DNA of 18,496 nucleotides from Bacillota bacterium (GTDB lineage Bacteria; Bacillota; Clostridia; Oscillospirales; Acutalibacteraceae). The notes below the pieces were generated by a model that saw nothing but the letters and a program-made list of their open reading frames with translations, did no database searches and was not told the origin of the DNA. A program made the translations under genes and the position numbers. Positions 1 through 6,117 of the stretch are shown here, one piece after another. How positions within the stretch are numbered: the first letter of the stretch is position 1; the number at the start of each line of letters is the position of its first letter. The stretch is from the NCBI GenBank assembly GCA_023417635.1, contig JAEZFF010000012.1:1-18496 (forward strand), in the 5' to 3' direction.

Positions 1-79
1 TAGAGTTTGCTGATATTTATAAATTATAATATTTGATGCGGACTTGTCGGTGGATATCAGAGCCACAACCAAGCTTAAA

Positions 80-128
80 ATTTTGGTGCGTATCGCACGG
101 GAAGACCCTGTGAGATACGCACCAAAAT
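80..128. repeat. Long, nearly perfect inverted repeat (hairpin)
   Basis: The left arm ATTTTGGTGCGTATC (80-94) is perfectly complementary to GATACGCACCAAAAT (114-128), 15 bp. The intervening bases extend the stem: CACGGG pairs with CCCTGTG with one bulged T, leaving a small AAGA loop. On the minus strand the stem is followed by TTTTAA, so it could end transcription entering from the right. No strong U tract follows on the plus strand. It could instead be a repetitive palindrome or the end of a mobile element. Confidence 0.6.
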
Positions 129-271
129 GAATATTATTGATATAAAGAGCAATGAATTTTACAAAGCTTCTTGAACACTGGACAAAACAAGAGAGGTAGT
201 GTCAATAGGAGTTTGCAATTTGAATGTCGTTTTGACAACTCTATTCTACACGAAGTTTTCATTATAGGCTA

Positions 272-296
272 TTTGTCACCCTCTTAGGGTGGCAAA
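272..296. repeat. Short inverted repeat
   Basis: TTTGTCACCCT (272-282) pairs with AGGGTGGCAAA (286-296), giving 11 pairs including one G-T, with a 3-nt loop. No T run follows on either strand, so calling it a terminator would be a guess. It lies downstream of the Csp gene. Confidence 0.4.
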
Positions 297-325
297 CTTC
301 ATTTTACAATCCAGCGTATAAAAAG

Positions 326-353
326 ATCCGTGCAGAATAAATACTACACGGAT
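326..353 (-). terminator. Terminator of the Csp gene
   Basis: ATCCGTG (326-332) pairs with CACGGAT (347-353), with two further pairs after one mismatch. On the minus strand the stem is followed by CTTTTTATA, a usable U tract. It lies about 27 bp after the stop of the Cys-rich protein. A T run also flanks it on the plus strand, so it may work in both directions. Confidence 0.65.
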
Positions 354-379
354 GATTTTTCTTCCCTTGCTGGAAAAGA

Positions 380-727
380 TTACATTGACACCATGGATTT
401 GCATTCATTTGCGCAGTTTTTACATTCTGTAGCACATTTTTGGCAATGGTTATCCTGGAACATTCCGCATTCCTGGGCACATTCATTGCAGATTGTTTCA
501 CATAATGAGCACAGATCCTTTGCATGACATGCTTCCATGGACATAAAAGAGGATGCCTCTTTACAAATGCATGCACACTCATGAAGCTTACCGATGCATT
601 TCTTACGGGCACTTACATCCGGCTCATTCAAGCACAAGTTCAGACATTCCATGCACGCTTGCGCACATCTGTTGCAGGTGTCGATGCACTTTTGATATTT
701 GTCTGTTGCAGTACTTACAATTCCCAT
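380..727 (-). CDS. Four-helix-bundle copper-storage protein (Csp / DUF326 family)
   Basis: This is a 115-residue protein with 21 cysteines, mostly in CxxC and CxxxC spacing along predicted helices (for example C14, C18, C21, C25, C28, C32 and C95, C98, C102, C105, C109). That pattern is the signature of the DUF326/Csp four-helix bundle, whose known members line the bundle core with thiolates and store many Cu(I) ions. There is no signal peptide or membrane segment, so a cytosolic Csp3-like role is likely. The ATG at 727 is preceded by AAAGGAAG at workable spacing. A palindrome sits just upstream and a terminator just downstream, so it is a single-gene unit. No copper exporter or CsoR gene is nearby. 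The family call is firm; the metal actually bound in this organism is inferred. Confidence 0.9.
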   Translation of the reverse strand: MGIVSTATDKYQKCIDTCNRCAQACMECLNLCLNEPDVSARKKCIGKLHECACICKEASSFMSMEACHAKDLCSLCETICNECAQECGMFQDNHCQKCATECKNCANECKSMVSM

Positions 728-748
728 TTTGAAAAACTTCCTTTCACA

Positions 749-773
749 TTTATAAAACTTATTGTTTTATAAA
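749..773 (-). promoter_or_regulatory. Palindromic operator candidate before the Csp gene
   Basis: TTTATAAAAC (749-758) and GTTTTATAAA (764-773) are perfect inverted 10-mers around a 5-nt spacer. The palindrome sits just upstream of the ribosome binding site and its TATAAA core could double as a -10 element. A dimeric repressor site is a reasonable inference. It does not match the CopY operator core TACAnnTGTA. Confidence 0.45.
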
Positions 774-802
774 CTGCTGGAGATATTCATTATTGGGTTA
801 TG

Positions 803-830
803 ACGCTCTGAGAAAATCAGGGCGTTTTTC
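803..830 (+). terminator. Plus-strand terminator in phage-derived DNA
   Basis: ACGCTCTGA (803-811) pairs with TCAGGGCGT (817-825) around GAAAA, followed by TTTTTC. It ends 29 bp before the start codon of the first tape-measure fragment. It is probably a leftover phage intergenic terminator rather than one serving a present-day gene. Confidence 0.6.
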
Positions 831-843
831 TATGCCTATTCCC

Positions 844-888
844 AGCGGGAGGTGACGTATGGCTGATAATTTCGGTTTCAAAATCAGC
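844..888 (+). repeat. 45-bp direct repeat, copy 1
   Basis: This 45-bp stretch (ribosome site, start codon and first ten codons of a tape-measure gene) matches 1883-1927 at 42 of 45 positions. The two copies flank the ATC-hydrolase-family gene. Confidence 0.85.
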
Positions 889-1069
889 ACACTGGAGAAA
901 GTATTGCAGAACGCATAGGAACGGGAACTTCTCACATCTTCGCTGGCTTTAGCGGATTACAAAAATGCCATTCTGAAAGCGCTGACAAGGGTACGAAGCG
1001 GTATGTGGAAAGCGAGAATTCCGAAAAAATGTGGAAGTTGGCAAACGGCATCCGTCCGGGAAACAGATG
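859..1069 (+). pseudogene. Phage gene fragment with tape-measure-like start (copy 1)
   Basis: A strong ribosome site (GGGAGGTGA) precedes an ATG at 859 that opens with MADNFGFKIS, the usual start of tail tape-measure proteins in clostridial phages. The frame stops at TAG 916 after 19 residues. The same frame then stays open to TGA at 1084 with protein-like content (ALADYKNAILKAL). From 992 the frame +1 relative to it reads TKRYVESENSEKMWK and onward to TGA 1067, which looks like a genuine C terminus of another small phage or mobile-element protein. I read this as two phage gene scraps joined and broken by a stop and a frameshift. I cannot name the second protein. Confidence 0.55.
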
Positions 1070-1155
1070 AAGAACTGTTTGCCTGACTGAAAGCAGTTTC
1101 TTGGGTTGGCGAAGCCGAAACGAGAATGATTTTTGATGGAATAATTCCTGAGTGA

Positions 1156-1776
1156 TTATTTTTTTCTGTAGAAAAAATCGCATAGCTTATCGCCACTCGC
1201 AATCGTTTTTGTGCGGGTTAATTCTGCGCCCATTGCTGCCGCCATGGCGTAGTCGAATTTACACATCTGGGAAGCAAGTTCAAAACAATTTTCCTGCCTG
1301 CACAATTTGCAGATACCGCATTCATAAAAATTGATGCCGTATTCATTTATATTCTTTCCAGGCAAAAATTCGCTTACCCAATCGTTGGAGAATTTACGCT
1401 TTTGTGATTCAAGGGCAATTTCGTTGCGGTTTTTCTGCCAATCAGCATTGAAGCAATCTTTTTTTGAGAATTTTTTAACAAATGAATTGCCTGCCATTGC
1501 TTTTATGTAAATCTGACCCATTTGGTCTACAGTAAGCTTTTCTTTTGCGGCCTTATATATGGCAATCAGCATAGAGCCATTAATCAGATTTATGGTCATC
1601 GGATTCTTTTTTATGCCGCCAATGTCATCTGTTCTTTCGATAATTTTGCGGTATTCCTGTTTTCCTTTCACCATGATTTCTTTAGAATCTGCCTTGTTTA
1701 GAAAACAAGAAAGCTCCTTAGTAAAACCACTTTTTAGAAATGTCCACATAATTTTGGCATAGATATCATATTTCAT
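1156..1776 (-). CDS. L-2-amino-thiazoline-4-carboxylic acid hydrolase family protein
   Basis: This 206-residue cytosolic protein has the C-terminal signature of the ATC_hydrolase family: YECGICKLC (C153, C156, C159), MCKFDYAM (C172, D175), then TRTKTIASGDKLCDF ending in a short charged tail. The named member of the family hydrolyses L-2-amino-thiazoline-4-carboxylate on the way to L-cysteine in pseudomonads. Clostridial genomes carry many divergent members of unknown substrate, so only the family is claimed. No cysteine-pathway partner is nearby. The start at 1776 has a weak ribosome site (AGAAAGAACG), but a good promoter lies 39-66 bp upstream. The gene is a single unit between two phage fragments of opposite orientation, so it may have been carried by a prophage or inserted into one. 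No domain appears to be missing. Confidence 0.75.
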   Translation of the reverse strand: MKYDIYAKIMWTFLKSGFTKELSCFLNKADSKEIMVKGKQEYRKIIERTDDIGGIKKNPMTINLINGSMLIAIYKAAKEKLTVDQMGQIYIKAMAGNSFVKKFSKKDCFNADWQKNRNEIALESQKRKFSNDWVSEFLPGKNINEYGINFYECGICKLCRQENCFELASQMCKFDYAMAAAMGAELTRTKTIASGDKLCDFFYRKK

Positions 1777-1814
1777 TAAATCGTTCTTTCTTACAAATCT
1801 TTATTCTAAATTTT

Positions 1815-1842
1815 ATCATACACGCAAAATTAATATTGTCAA
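1815..1842 (-). promoter_or_regulatory. Sigma-A-type promoter of the ATC-hydrolase gene
   Basis: On the minus strand a perfect -35 TTGACA (1842-1837) is followed after 16 bp by TATGAT (1820-1815). It is the best consensus promoter in the window, and the AT-rich leader runs straight to the start codon at 1776. Confidence 0.75.
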
Positions 1843-1882
1843 TAAAAAGCCTTAGCGAAGTATACGCTTTTCGCTTATTTTA

Positions 1883-1927
1883 AGCGGGAGGTGACCTATG
1901 CCTGATGATTTCGGTTTCAAAATCAGC
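1883..1927 (+). repeat. 45-bp direct repeat, copy 2
   Basis: This is the second copy of the 844-888 repeat, with three substitutions. It again spans a strong ribosome site and the first ten codons of a tape-measure gene. Confidence 0.85.
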
Positions 1928-2266
1928 GTTGAGGGCGAAAATGGCTTTTAAAATGCCTTGCAGTTCGACAAACAGGATAAATCGGTCGAGGCCATCACCG
2001 CTCGAAACGCTGCCTATGAAAAGTTCAGTGTCAAAGAAAGATTTCAACAGATATCTGAAACCAGTGGGAACGTTTACTGATCCGCCATAGATGCGTGGGG
2101 CAGAGTCAGAAATTCCACCAAACGGGATACACTGTCCATTCGGATTTTCGGCAGATCCGCGCAACACCTGAATTGGCTGGTAGAAAAAGGCAGTATGGGG
2201 ATTCAAGAACTGACCGCCGAAGCAAAAAATATGGGTGCGGTAATTTCATCTGGTTTTCCCTTATGA
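1898..2266 (+). pseudogene. Degenerate phage tail tape-measure gene fragment (copy 2)
   Basis: One frame from ATG 1898 reads MPDDFGFKISVEGENGF, TAA (1949), then NALQFDKQDKSVEAITARNA, a segment typical of tape-measure N termini but with the residues normally between NAL and QFDK missing, so an in-frame internal deletion is likely. After TGA (2078) the same frame continues with AIDAWGRVRNSTKRD, then IRIFGRSAQHLNWLVEKGSM and GIQELTAEAKNMGAVIS. This is the classic FGKSAQxLNPLIExG / GAVLS segment found before the tape-measure coiled region. It ends at TGA 2264. Three in-frame stops and a length of about 120 codons, against several hundred or more in the family, mark it as dead. No other tail gene remains nearby. 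Confidence 0.8.
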
Positions 2267-2280
2267 ACCAGATGACCGTT
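2237..2280 (-). pseudogene. 44-bp fragment of a second ABC-ATPase gene
   Basis: On the minus strand this reads NGHLVHKGKPDEITA. The complete ATPase gene at 3556-4452 encodes DGRLVHQGKPDEITA. The DNA matches 3794-3837 at 35 of 44 positions without gaps, with differences mostly at third codon positions, so it comes from a related coding gene and not from a recent copy. It lies between the permease stop and the tape-measure fragment and overlaps the end of the latter. Confidence 0.6.
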
Positions 2281-2294
2281 TTAACAGAATTGAG

Positions 2295-3530
2295 CTATGC
2301 AGCCCGATGCTTACAGTAAGCACGAATAGCAAGAATGAAGAACAAAGGGATTTCGATAATAGCAGCTCCTATTATGATGTAAGGTGCCCCAATATCCAGC
2401 GAACCCAAATGAAAAAAAGTCGTCTGGTTCAGTTGAGTGTAAAAGTTATGTGACCCAGCACTGCCAGCGGGAAGCACACAAGTCAGAAAATTGACAACAT
2501 TTCCATTCCATATAGCGTGTAAAATTTCGGGAAGAATACAAAATGCGACGGCAATAATCAGTGCCGTTGTAGGATGCTGGCATTTTGCAGAGACAAAAAG
2601 AACGAAACATGCCATTGCCAGCAGAATGAGCAGACCAGCTAAAATTGTTAGCCCCTGTGTTTGCCCCATGGTAAGGGGAACAAAACTAAGCACACATGTC
2701 GCCTGATAGGAAGATTGCAGACTGTTCCACCCAAAGGCACTGTTAACCGTTAATACAAATGTCAAAATACAAATAGCAAACATTGCCAGCAAAATAAAAA
2801 CAGCGGAACTCAATTTCGCAACCGCCAGCTTCATGTGCCCATTCTTTGTACACCGAAGGATGTCATCGGAACCGTTCTGATAATCTGCAGAGAACACGGG
2901 TGAAACAATCATGGCGGCAATCAGAACTAAAATGAAAATAAGAGAGCATAAAAAGACCGTATTAACGCTCACATATCCGGAATTGTAGAAAAAAGGTTTT
3001 TTAACCCTGCTGTTTAATTCCTGAACTTGGCGCAATATGTTTTGGTTCCCCGGGTACTGCGCTTTTATCTGTTCTGTTAAGATCTTTGTTCGACGCTGAT
3101 AAAAGGTGTCAATGCATTTCGGATCCAAATTTTTCAGGTCTTCAAAATGATCCCCCTTTCCGGGATAAACCAGACCAATCATATCAAGCATAAAAAAAGT
3201 GTTAGGTACTTTTTCAGACAAGGCTGTGTATCTGTCAGTAGGTATATTTTTCCGAGAATCCCGATCAAACTCCTGATACATTAAAAGTGCATTTTTCAAC
3301 TTTTTTTCAGTTATCATCCCGTCATAAGGCTGACTCTGCTTTTTATTCGCTCGAATGGCTTCTATACCGGTTATATTTATTGCATGCCCGTTTTTGTCAA
3401 ATTTCGTATAACATTCTTTGGCAATAACTTGGTAGGAAATGATGCCAGACAAGGCAATGGCAACTAGGAGCAGTATCCATGTCATACGCGATTTGATAAC
3501 ACGTTTCATCTCTAATAGTAATATATGCAT
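2295..3530 (-). CDS. ABC transporter permease, ABC-2-like
   Basis: The start is ATG 3530, which follows AGGAGG at 7-8 bp. The open frame extends further upstream, but that part lies inside the ATPase gene. The 411-residue product has one N-terminal membrane segment (about residues 17-36), an extracytoplasmic region of roughly 170 residues, then about five membrane segments in the C-terminal half. This topology is typical of permeases paired with a single ATPase for peptide, lipid or antibiotic export. It starts 25 bp after the ATPase stop and is the last gene of the sigma-factor operon. No substrate can be read from the sequence. No terminator was found after its stop; the next bases are the ATPase scrap and phage fragment, so the downstream end of the operon may have been lost. 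Confidence 0.8.
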   Translation of the reverse strand: MHILLLEMKRVIKSRMTWILLLVAIALSGIISYQVIAKECYTKFDKNGHAINITGIEAIRANKKQSQPYDGMITEKKLKNALLMYQEFDRDSRKNIPTDRYTALSEKVPNTFFMLDMIGLVYPGKGDHFEDLKNLDPKCIDTFYQRRTKILTEQIKAQYPGNQNILRQVQELNSRVKKPFFYNSGYVSVNTVFLCSLIFILVLIAAMIVSPVFSADYQNGSDDILRCTKNGHMKLAVAKLSSAVFILLAMFAICILTFVLTVNSAFGWNSLQSSYQATCVLSFVPLTMGQTQGLTILAGLLILLAMACFVLFVSAKCQHPTTALIIAVAFCILPEILHAIWNGNVVNFLTCVLPAGSAGSHNFYTQLNQTTFFHLGSLDIGAPYIIIGAAIIEIPLFFILAIRAYCKHRAA

Positions 3531-3555
3531 TTCAGTATCCTCCTTAATCTTCCGG

Positions 3556-4452
3556 TCAATTTTCTGTGTTACCGGAAATCTGATTGTCAGTTTCTTCTGA
3601 AAAGTAATAAAGATACAAATCTTCCAGTGTCGGCTCGACCTGTACGGCATTCTCAATCGGTTTTTGCTTTGATATAATTCGGAGCATATCCTGAGCCCCT
3701 TCATGCTTCAGGTTGGAAACCGTGAACTGTGTATCCATTTGCTTTGTTTGCTCTGGATTAATTTTGCATTCCCAGACATAGCCGTTGATAGACGCGGTGA
3801 TTTCATCCGGCTTCCCTTGATGAACCAGACGGCCGTCCTTCATGACGAGAATCTTGTCCGCAATGTATTCCACATCAGACACGATGTGGGTGGAAAGAAT
3901 CACAATCTTGTCCTGCGAGATTTCAGAAATCAGGTTGCGGAAGCGGACGCGCTCCTTCGGGTCGAGACCTGCCGTGGGCTCGTCAAGCACAAGAATCTTT
4001 GGGTCGTTCAGAAGTGCCTGCGCAATACCAAGTCTCTGCCGCATTCCACCTGAAAAGGTCTTGATTTTTTTCTTTGCTACAGTCTGCAAAGAAACGGTTT
4101 CTAATAATTCGTTAGTGCGAACCTTTGCAGCGCTTTTCGTCAGCCCTTTGAGCGCCGCTACATAGAAAAGATAATCTATTGCGGAAAAAACGGGGTAATA
4201 GCCGAAATTCTGCGGGAGATAGCCAAGCAGATCGCGGTAGTTTTCTCCCATGCCTAACGTATCTTTGCCGTCAAGTGTAACATTTCCGGAAGTCGGGTTC
4301 AGGATGCCGCAAATCATGCGCATCAGCGTCGTCTTGCCCGCTCCGTTCGCGCCAAGAAGGCCATAGATTCCGGGTGAAAGTGCTGCGGTAAGCGAATCCA
4401 CGGCGATTTTGTCTTTGTATTGCTTTGAAAGATGATTCAATTCTAATTCCAT
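3556..4452 (-). CDS. ABC transporter ATP-binding protein
   Basis: This 298-residue protein carries the full set of ABC ATPase motifs: Walker A GANGAGKT (34-41), Q-loop LPQNFGYY (Q81), signature SGGMRQR (134-140), Walker B LVLDEPTAGLD (154-164) and the switch histidine in STH (189). The last 70 residues form an accessory domain as in CcmA/BcrA-type exporters. It should energise export through the permease encoded 25 bp downstream. The gene begins 18 bp after the stop of the membrane-protein gene with a GGGAGG-type ribosome site. The similar 44-bp fragment at 2237-2280 indicates that a related ATPase gene once lay just downstream. Confidence 0.92.
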   Translation of the reverse strand: MELELNHLSKQYKDKIAVDSLTAALSPGIYGLLGANGAGKTTLMRMICGILNPTSGNVTLDGKDTLGMGENYRDLLGYLPQNFGYYPVFSAIDYLFYVAALKGLTKSAAKVRTNELLETVSLQTVAKKKIKTFSGGMRQRLGIAQALLNDPKILVLDEPTAGLDPKERVRFRNLISEISQDKIVILSTHIVSDVEYIADKILVMKDGRLVHQGKPDEITASINGYVWECKINPEQTKQMDTQFTVSNLKHEGAQDMLRIISKQKPIENAVQVEPTLEDLYLYYFSEETDNQISGNTEN

Positions 4453-4470
4453 TTTGTTTCCTCCCTAAAC

Positions 4471-5259
4471 TTATCTCCATTTAACAGACAGCGTTTCATC
4501 ATGAAAACAAACTTGATTGAACCTTTGAAAAATGCGGGCAGTTTCTATCACAAAATACACGATGGAAATGAAAAACAAAATAATCCATGCTCCCGTTGCA
4601 GCGGCCTCATAATAATGAACTGCCCAGGGCAGTCTGCAAAGAATCACCATACAGGCAGCACAGATTGCTCCACAGTAGTACCCGGCGTATCTGCTCTTTA
4701 TGTGTTCAAGAACCGTCATACAGGCACAGCAGGTTAGATTGAACGGGACAAATAGATACAGAATCATACGCAGAATGAGCGAAGCGTCACCTACAGCGGA
4801 GGCTGCAAGTATGATTGTCAGAGAGCATAAATCCGTTAGACCGAGAATCAGAATTCTTGCACCCATCAGTTTTCGCATGGAAAAACGAGTGCACGCTTCG
4901 ATTTCCTCCATGCTGTGAGTATAACTTTTCATAATTTCGGGAAAGCCCACAAAGGCAACCATTGGGGCAAACGATGATAATAGCAAAAAGACAGACTGCA
5001 TATCGGCTGTGTTTGTGTGGAAACGGCTTAAAAAAAATAAAGCTGCAAACAAAAGAACAGCTTGTGACAGCCACACCCAATGCCCAATAAACCGGATTTG
5101 CATCTCAATAAATTCCCAGAAACCGATTCGCTTGGATAACAGCCTTTCTTTATATGCCTGTTTGGCAAGATGAATCGTTTTCTGCATCTTGCTACGGTCA
5201 TAGGGCGGAACCGCAAATTGCTGTAAATCTTCCCGTATTTTCGGGTCGTTCATCTTCAT
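4471..5259 (-). CDS. Multi-pass membrane protein of ECF sigma operon (possible anti-sigma factor)
   Basis: I do not recognise a named family. The 262-residue product has a charged cytoplasmic N terminus of about 55 residues (IREDLQQFAVPPYDRSKM), then about six membrane segments. Its ATG overlaps the sigma-factor stop by 4 bp, so translation is probably coupled. That position is where an anti-sigma factor is normally encoded, and a cytoplasmic N terminus followed by membrane helices fits such a protein. The zinc-binding HxxxCxxC motif of ZAS anti-sigma factors is not seen. It could instead be an extra membrane subunit of the downstream ABC transporter. Membrane location is well supported; the anti-sigma role is inferred from context only. 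Confidence 0.65.
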   Translation of the reverse strand: MKMNDPKIREDLQQFAVPPYDRSKMQKTIHLAKQAYKERLLSKRIGFWEFIEMQIRFIGHWVWLSQAVLLFAALFFLSRFHTNTADMQSVFLLLSSFAPMVAFVGFPEIMKSYTHSMEEIEACTRFSMRKLMGARILILGLTDLCSLTIILAASAVGDASLILRMILYLFVPFNLTCCACMTVLEHIKSRYAGYYCGAICAACMVILCRLPWAVHYYEAAATGAWIILFFISIVYFVIETARIFQRFNQVCFHDETLSVKWR

Positions 5260-5789
5260 AGCCGATCCTCCTTAGAAAGCAGTTTGCTTAAAGTCTTAAG
5301 GCCCTGGCCCAGTCGATATTTTGTAGTGGACAATCTGGAATTCGTGATTTGTGCAATCTCCCGGAGCTTCAAATCGTGATAGAACCGAAGAATAACGACT
5401 TCTTTTTGTTCTTGAGGCAATTTTTTCAAAGCTGCCTGAACGGGGCCTGCTTCTTCAAATCTTTCTGCCGGAATACCAATCCGAGAAGACATTTCTTCTT
5501 TAGCGTCTTCCAATGGAATCGGTTTCTTTTTTTGCATCGTATTGATACAGAGATTGTGAGCAATGACATAAAGGTAATTTTTGCATTTGCCCATGTTCGT
5601 ATAGGCATCGAAGTCTCGGCAAAAGTGGAGAAAGACGTCCTGTGTAACGTCCTGAGCATCAAGCTGATTACCCAGTCTCCGGTAACAATATGTATAAATA
5701 TCGTCATAGTGCTTTTGAATCAGTGTGTCCAGTGCATCCGTGTCGCCGGATTTTATCCGCAAAATCAGTTTTTCGTCATCCACTGCCAC
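5256..5789 (-). CDS. ECF-family RNA polymerase sigma factor
   Basis: This is a 177-residue sigma-70 family protein with region 2 (LIQKHYDDIYTYCYRRLGN, then AQDVTQDVFLHFCRDF) and region 4 (LKKLPQEQKEVVILRFYHD, then LREIAQITNSRLSTTKYRLG), joined by a short linker and lacking regions 1 and 3, as in ECF factors. It should direct transcription of a small regulon, very likely including its own operon. The ORF opens with GTG 5789, but a second GTG at 5783 lies 7 nt after AAGGAAG and would give the more typical start MDDEKLI, so the true start may be 5783. It is first of four co-directional genes (sigma, membrane protein, ATPase, permease), an arrangement usual for cell-envelope or antibiotic stress responses. 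Confidence 0.9.
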   Translation of the reverse strand: MAVDDEKLILRIKSGDTDALDTLIQKHYDDIYTYCYRRLGNQLDAQDVTQDVFLHFCRDFDAYTNMGKCKNYLYVIAHNLCINTMQKKKPIPLEDAKEEMSSRIGIPAERFEEAGPVQAALKKLPQEQKEVVILRFYHDLKLREIAQITNSRLSTTKYRLGQGLKTLSKLLSKEDRL

Positions 5790-5814
5790 ACTTCCTTTTT
5801 TGCCTGTACACTCT

Positions 5815-5844
5815 ATATAACAGTTTAACTCTTAAAAAAGTCAG
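5815..5844 (-). promoter_or_regulatory. Candidate promoter of the sigma-factor operon
   Basis: On the minus strand CTGACT (5844-5839) and TTATAT (5820-5815) are 18 bp apart, just upstream of the sigma gene. The -35 is a modest match. An ECF-type autoregulated promoter could overlap but I cannot identify one. Confidence 0.35.
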
Positions 5845-6036
5845 GGCATACACAAATTTTTGTTTGCTTCCACCTGTTTGCCATTAACTTTGTGCCACAG
5901 ATAGTTCTGGCAAAGCCTGTGCCGGCGTTCTTCTTGACGTATTTTTCATCATGGTCGTTGGTAAATGCTTTGGTCAGCCGATGGTTTTTACTGATTACAA
6001 GTTTCAATTTTTTTCCCTTTCATCCGGACGTAGAAA
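5845..6036. other. Gene-free stretch with a decayed-looking minus-strand ORF
   Basis: A 60-codon minus-strand frame (5825-6007, TTG start) and a second frame reading RHRLCQNYLWHKVNGKQ both look somewhat protein-like, as if a gene end had been broken by a frameshift near 5920. No ribosome site or family could be recognised, so no gene is called. Confidence 0.35.
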
Positions 6037-6064
6037 AAGGGCAACCGATTTTTCGATTGCCCTT
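6037..6064 (-). terminator. Terminator of the MBL hydrolase gene
   Basis: AAGGGCAACCGA (6037-6048) pairs with TCGATTGCCCTT (6053-6064) with one mismatch and a TTTT loop. The minus-strand transcript continues with TTTCTACG. The core (6041-6064) recurs at 7092-7115 with one difference. Confidence 0.75.
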
Positions 6065-6117
6065 CATGGTAACAACTATTCACTTTGAGATACTGGATCT
6101 TTGGCTTCGTATAACGT

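Larger units (their letters stand above)
1..325. other. Gene-free left edge with two inverted repeats
   Basis: No gene could be supported here. The plus strand has a short open stretch ending in TGA at 128-130 whose translation looks protein-like, but it has no start or ribosome site and runs through a hairpin. Two inverted repeats, at 80-128 and 272-296, are listed separately. Otherwise the stretch is AT-rich and featureless to me. Confidence 0.5.

Noticed and set aside
152..199. Plus-strand mini-ORF reading MNFTKLLEHWTKQER
   Set aside because: It has only 15 codons, no ribosome binding site and no neighbour, so it could easily arise by chance.
304..612. 102-codon minus-strand ORF overlapping the Cys-rich gene
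   Set aside because: It is a shadow frame of the Csp gene. Its Cys content comes from the same codons shifted and it runs through the terminator.
3531..3704. Longer N terminus for the ABC permease
   Set aside because: It would lie inside the ATPase gene. AGGAGG directly before ATG 3530 and a membrane segment soon after it settle the start.
5825..6007. 60-codon minus-strand ORF upstream of the sigma gene
   Set aside because: It has a TTG start without ribosome site, no recognised family and an overlap with the sigma promoter region. It may be a decayed gene end but is not supportable as a gene.
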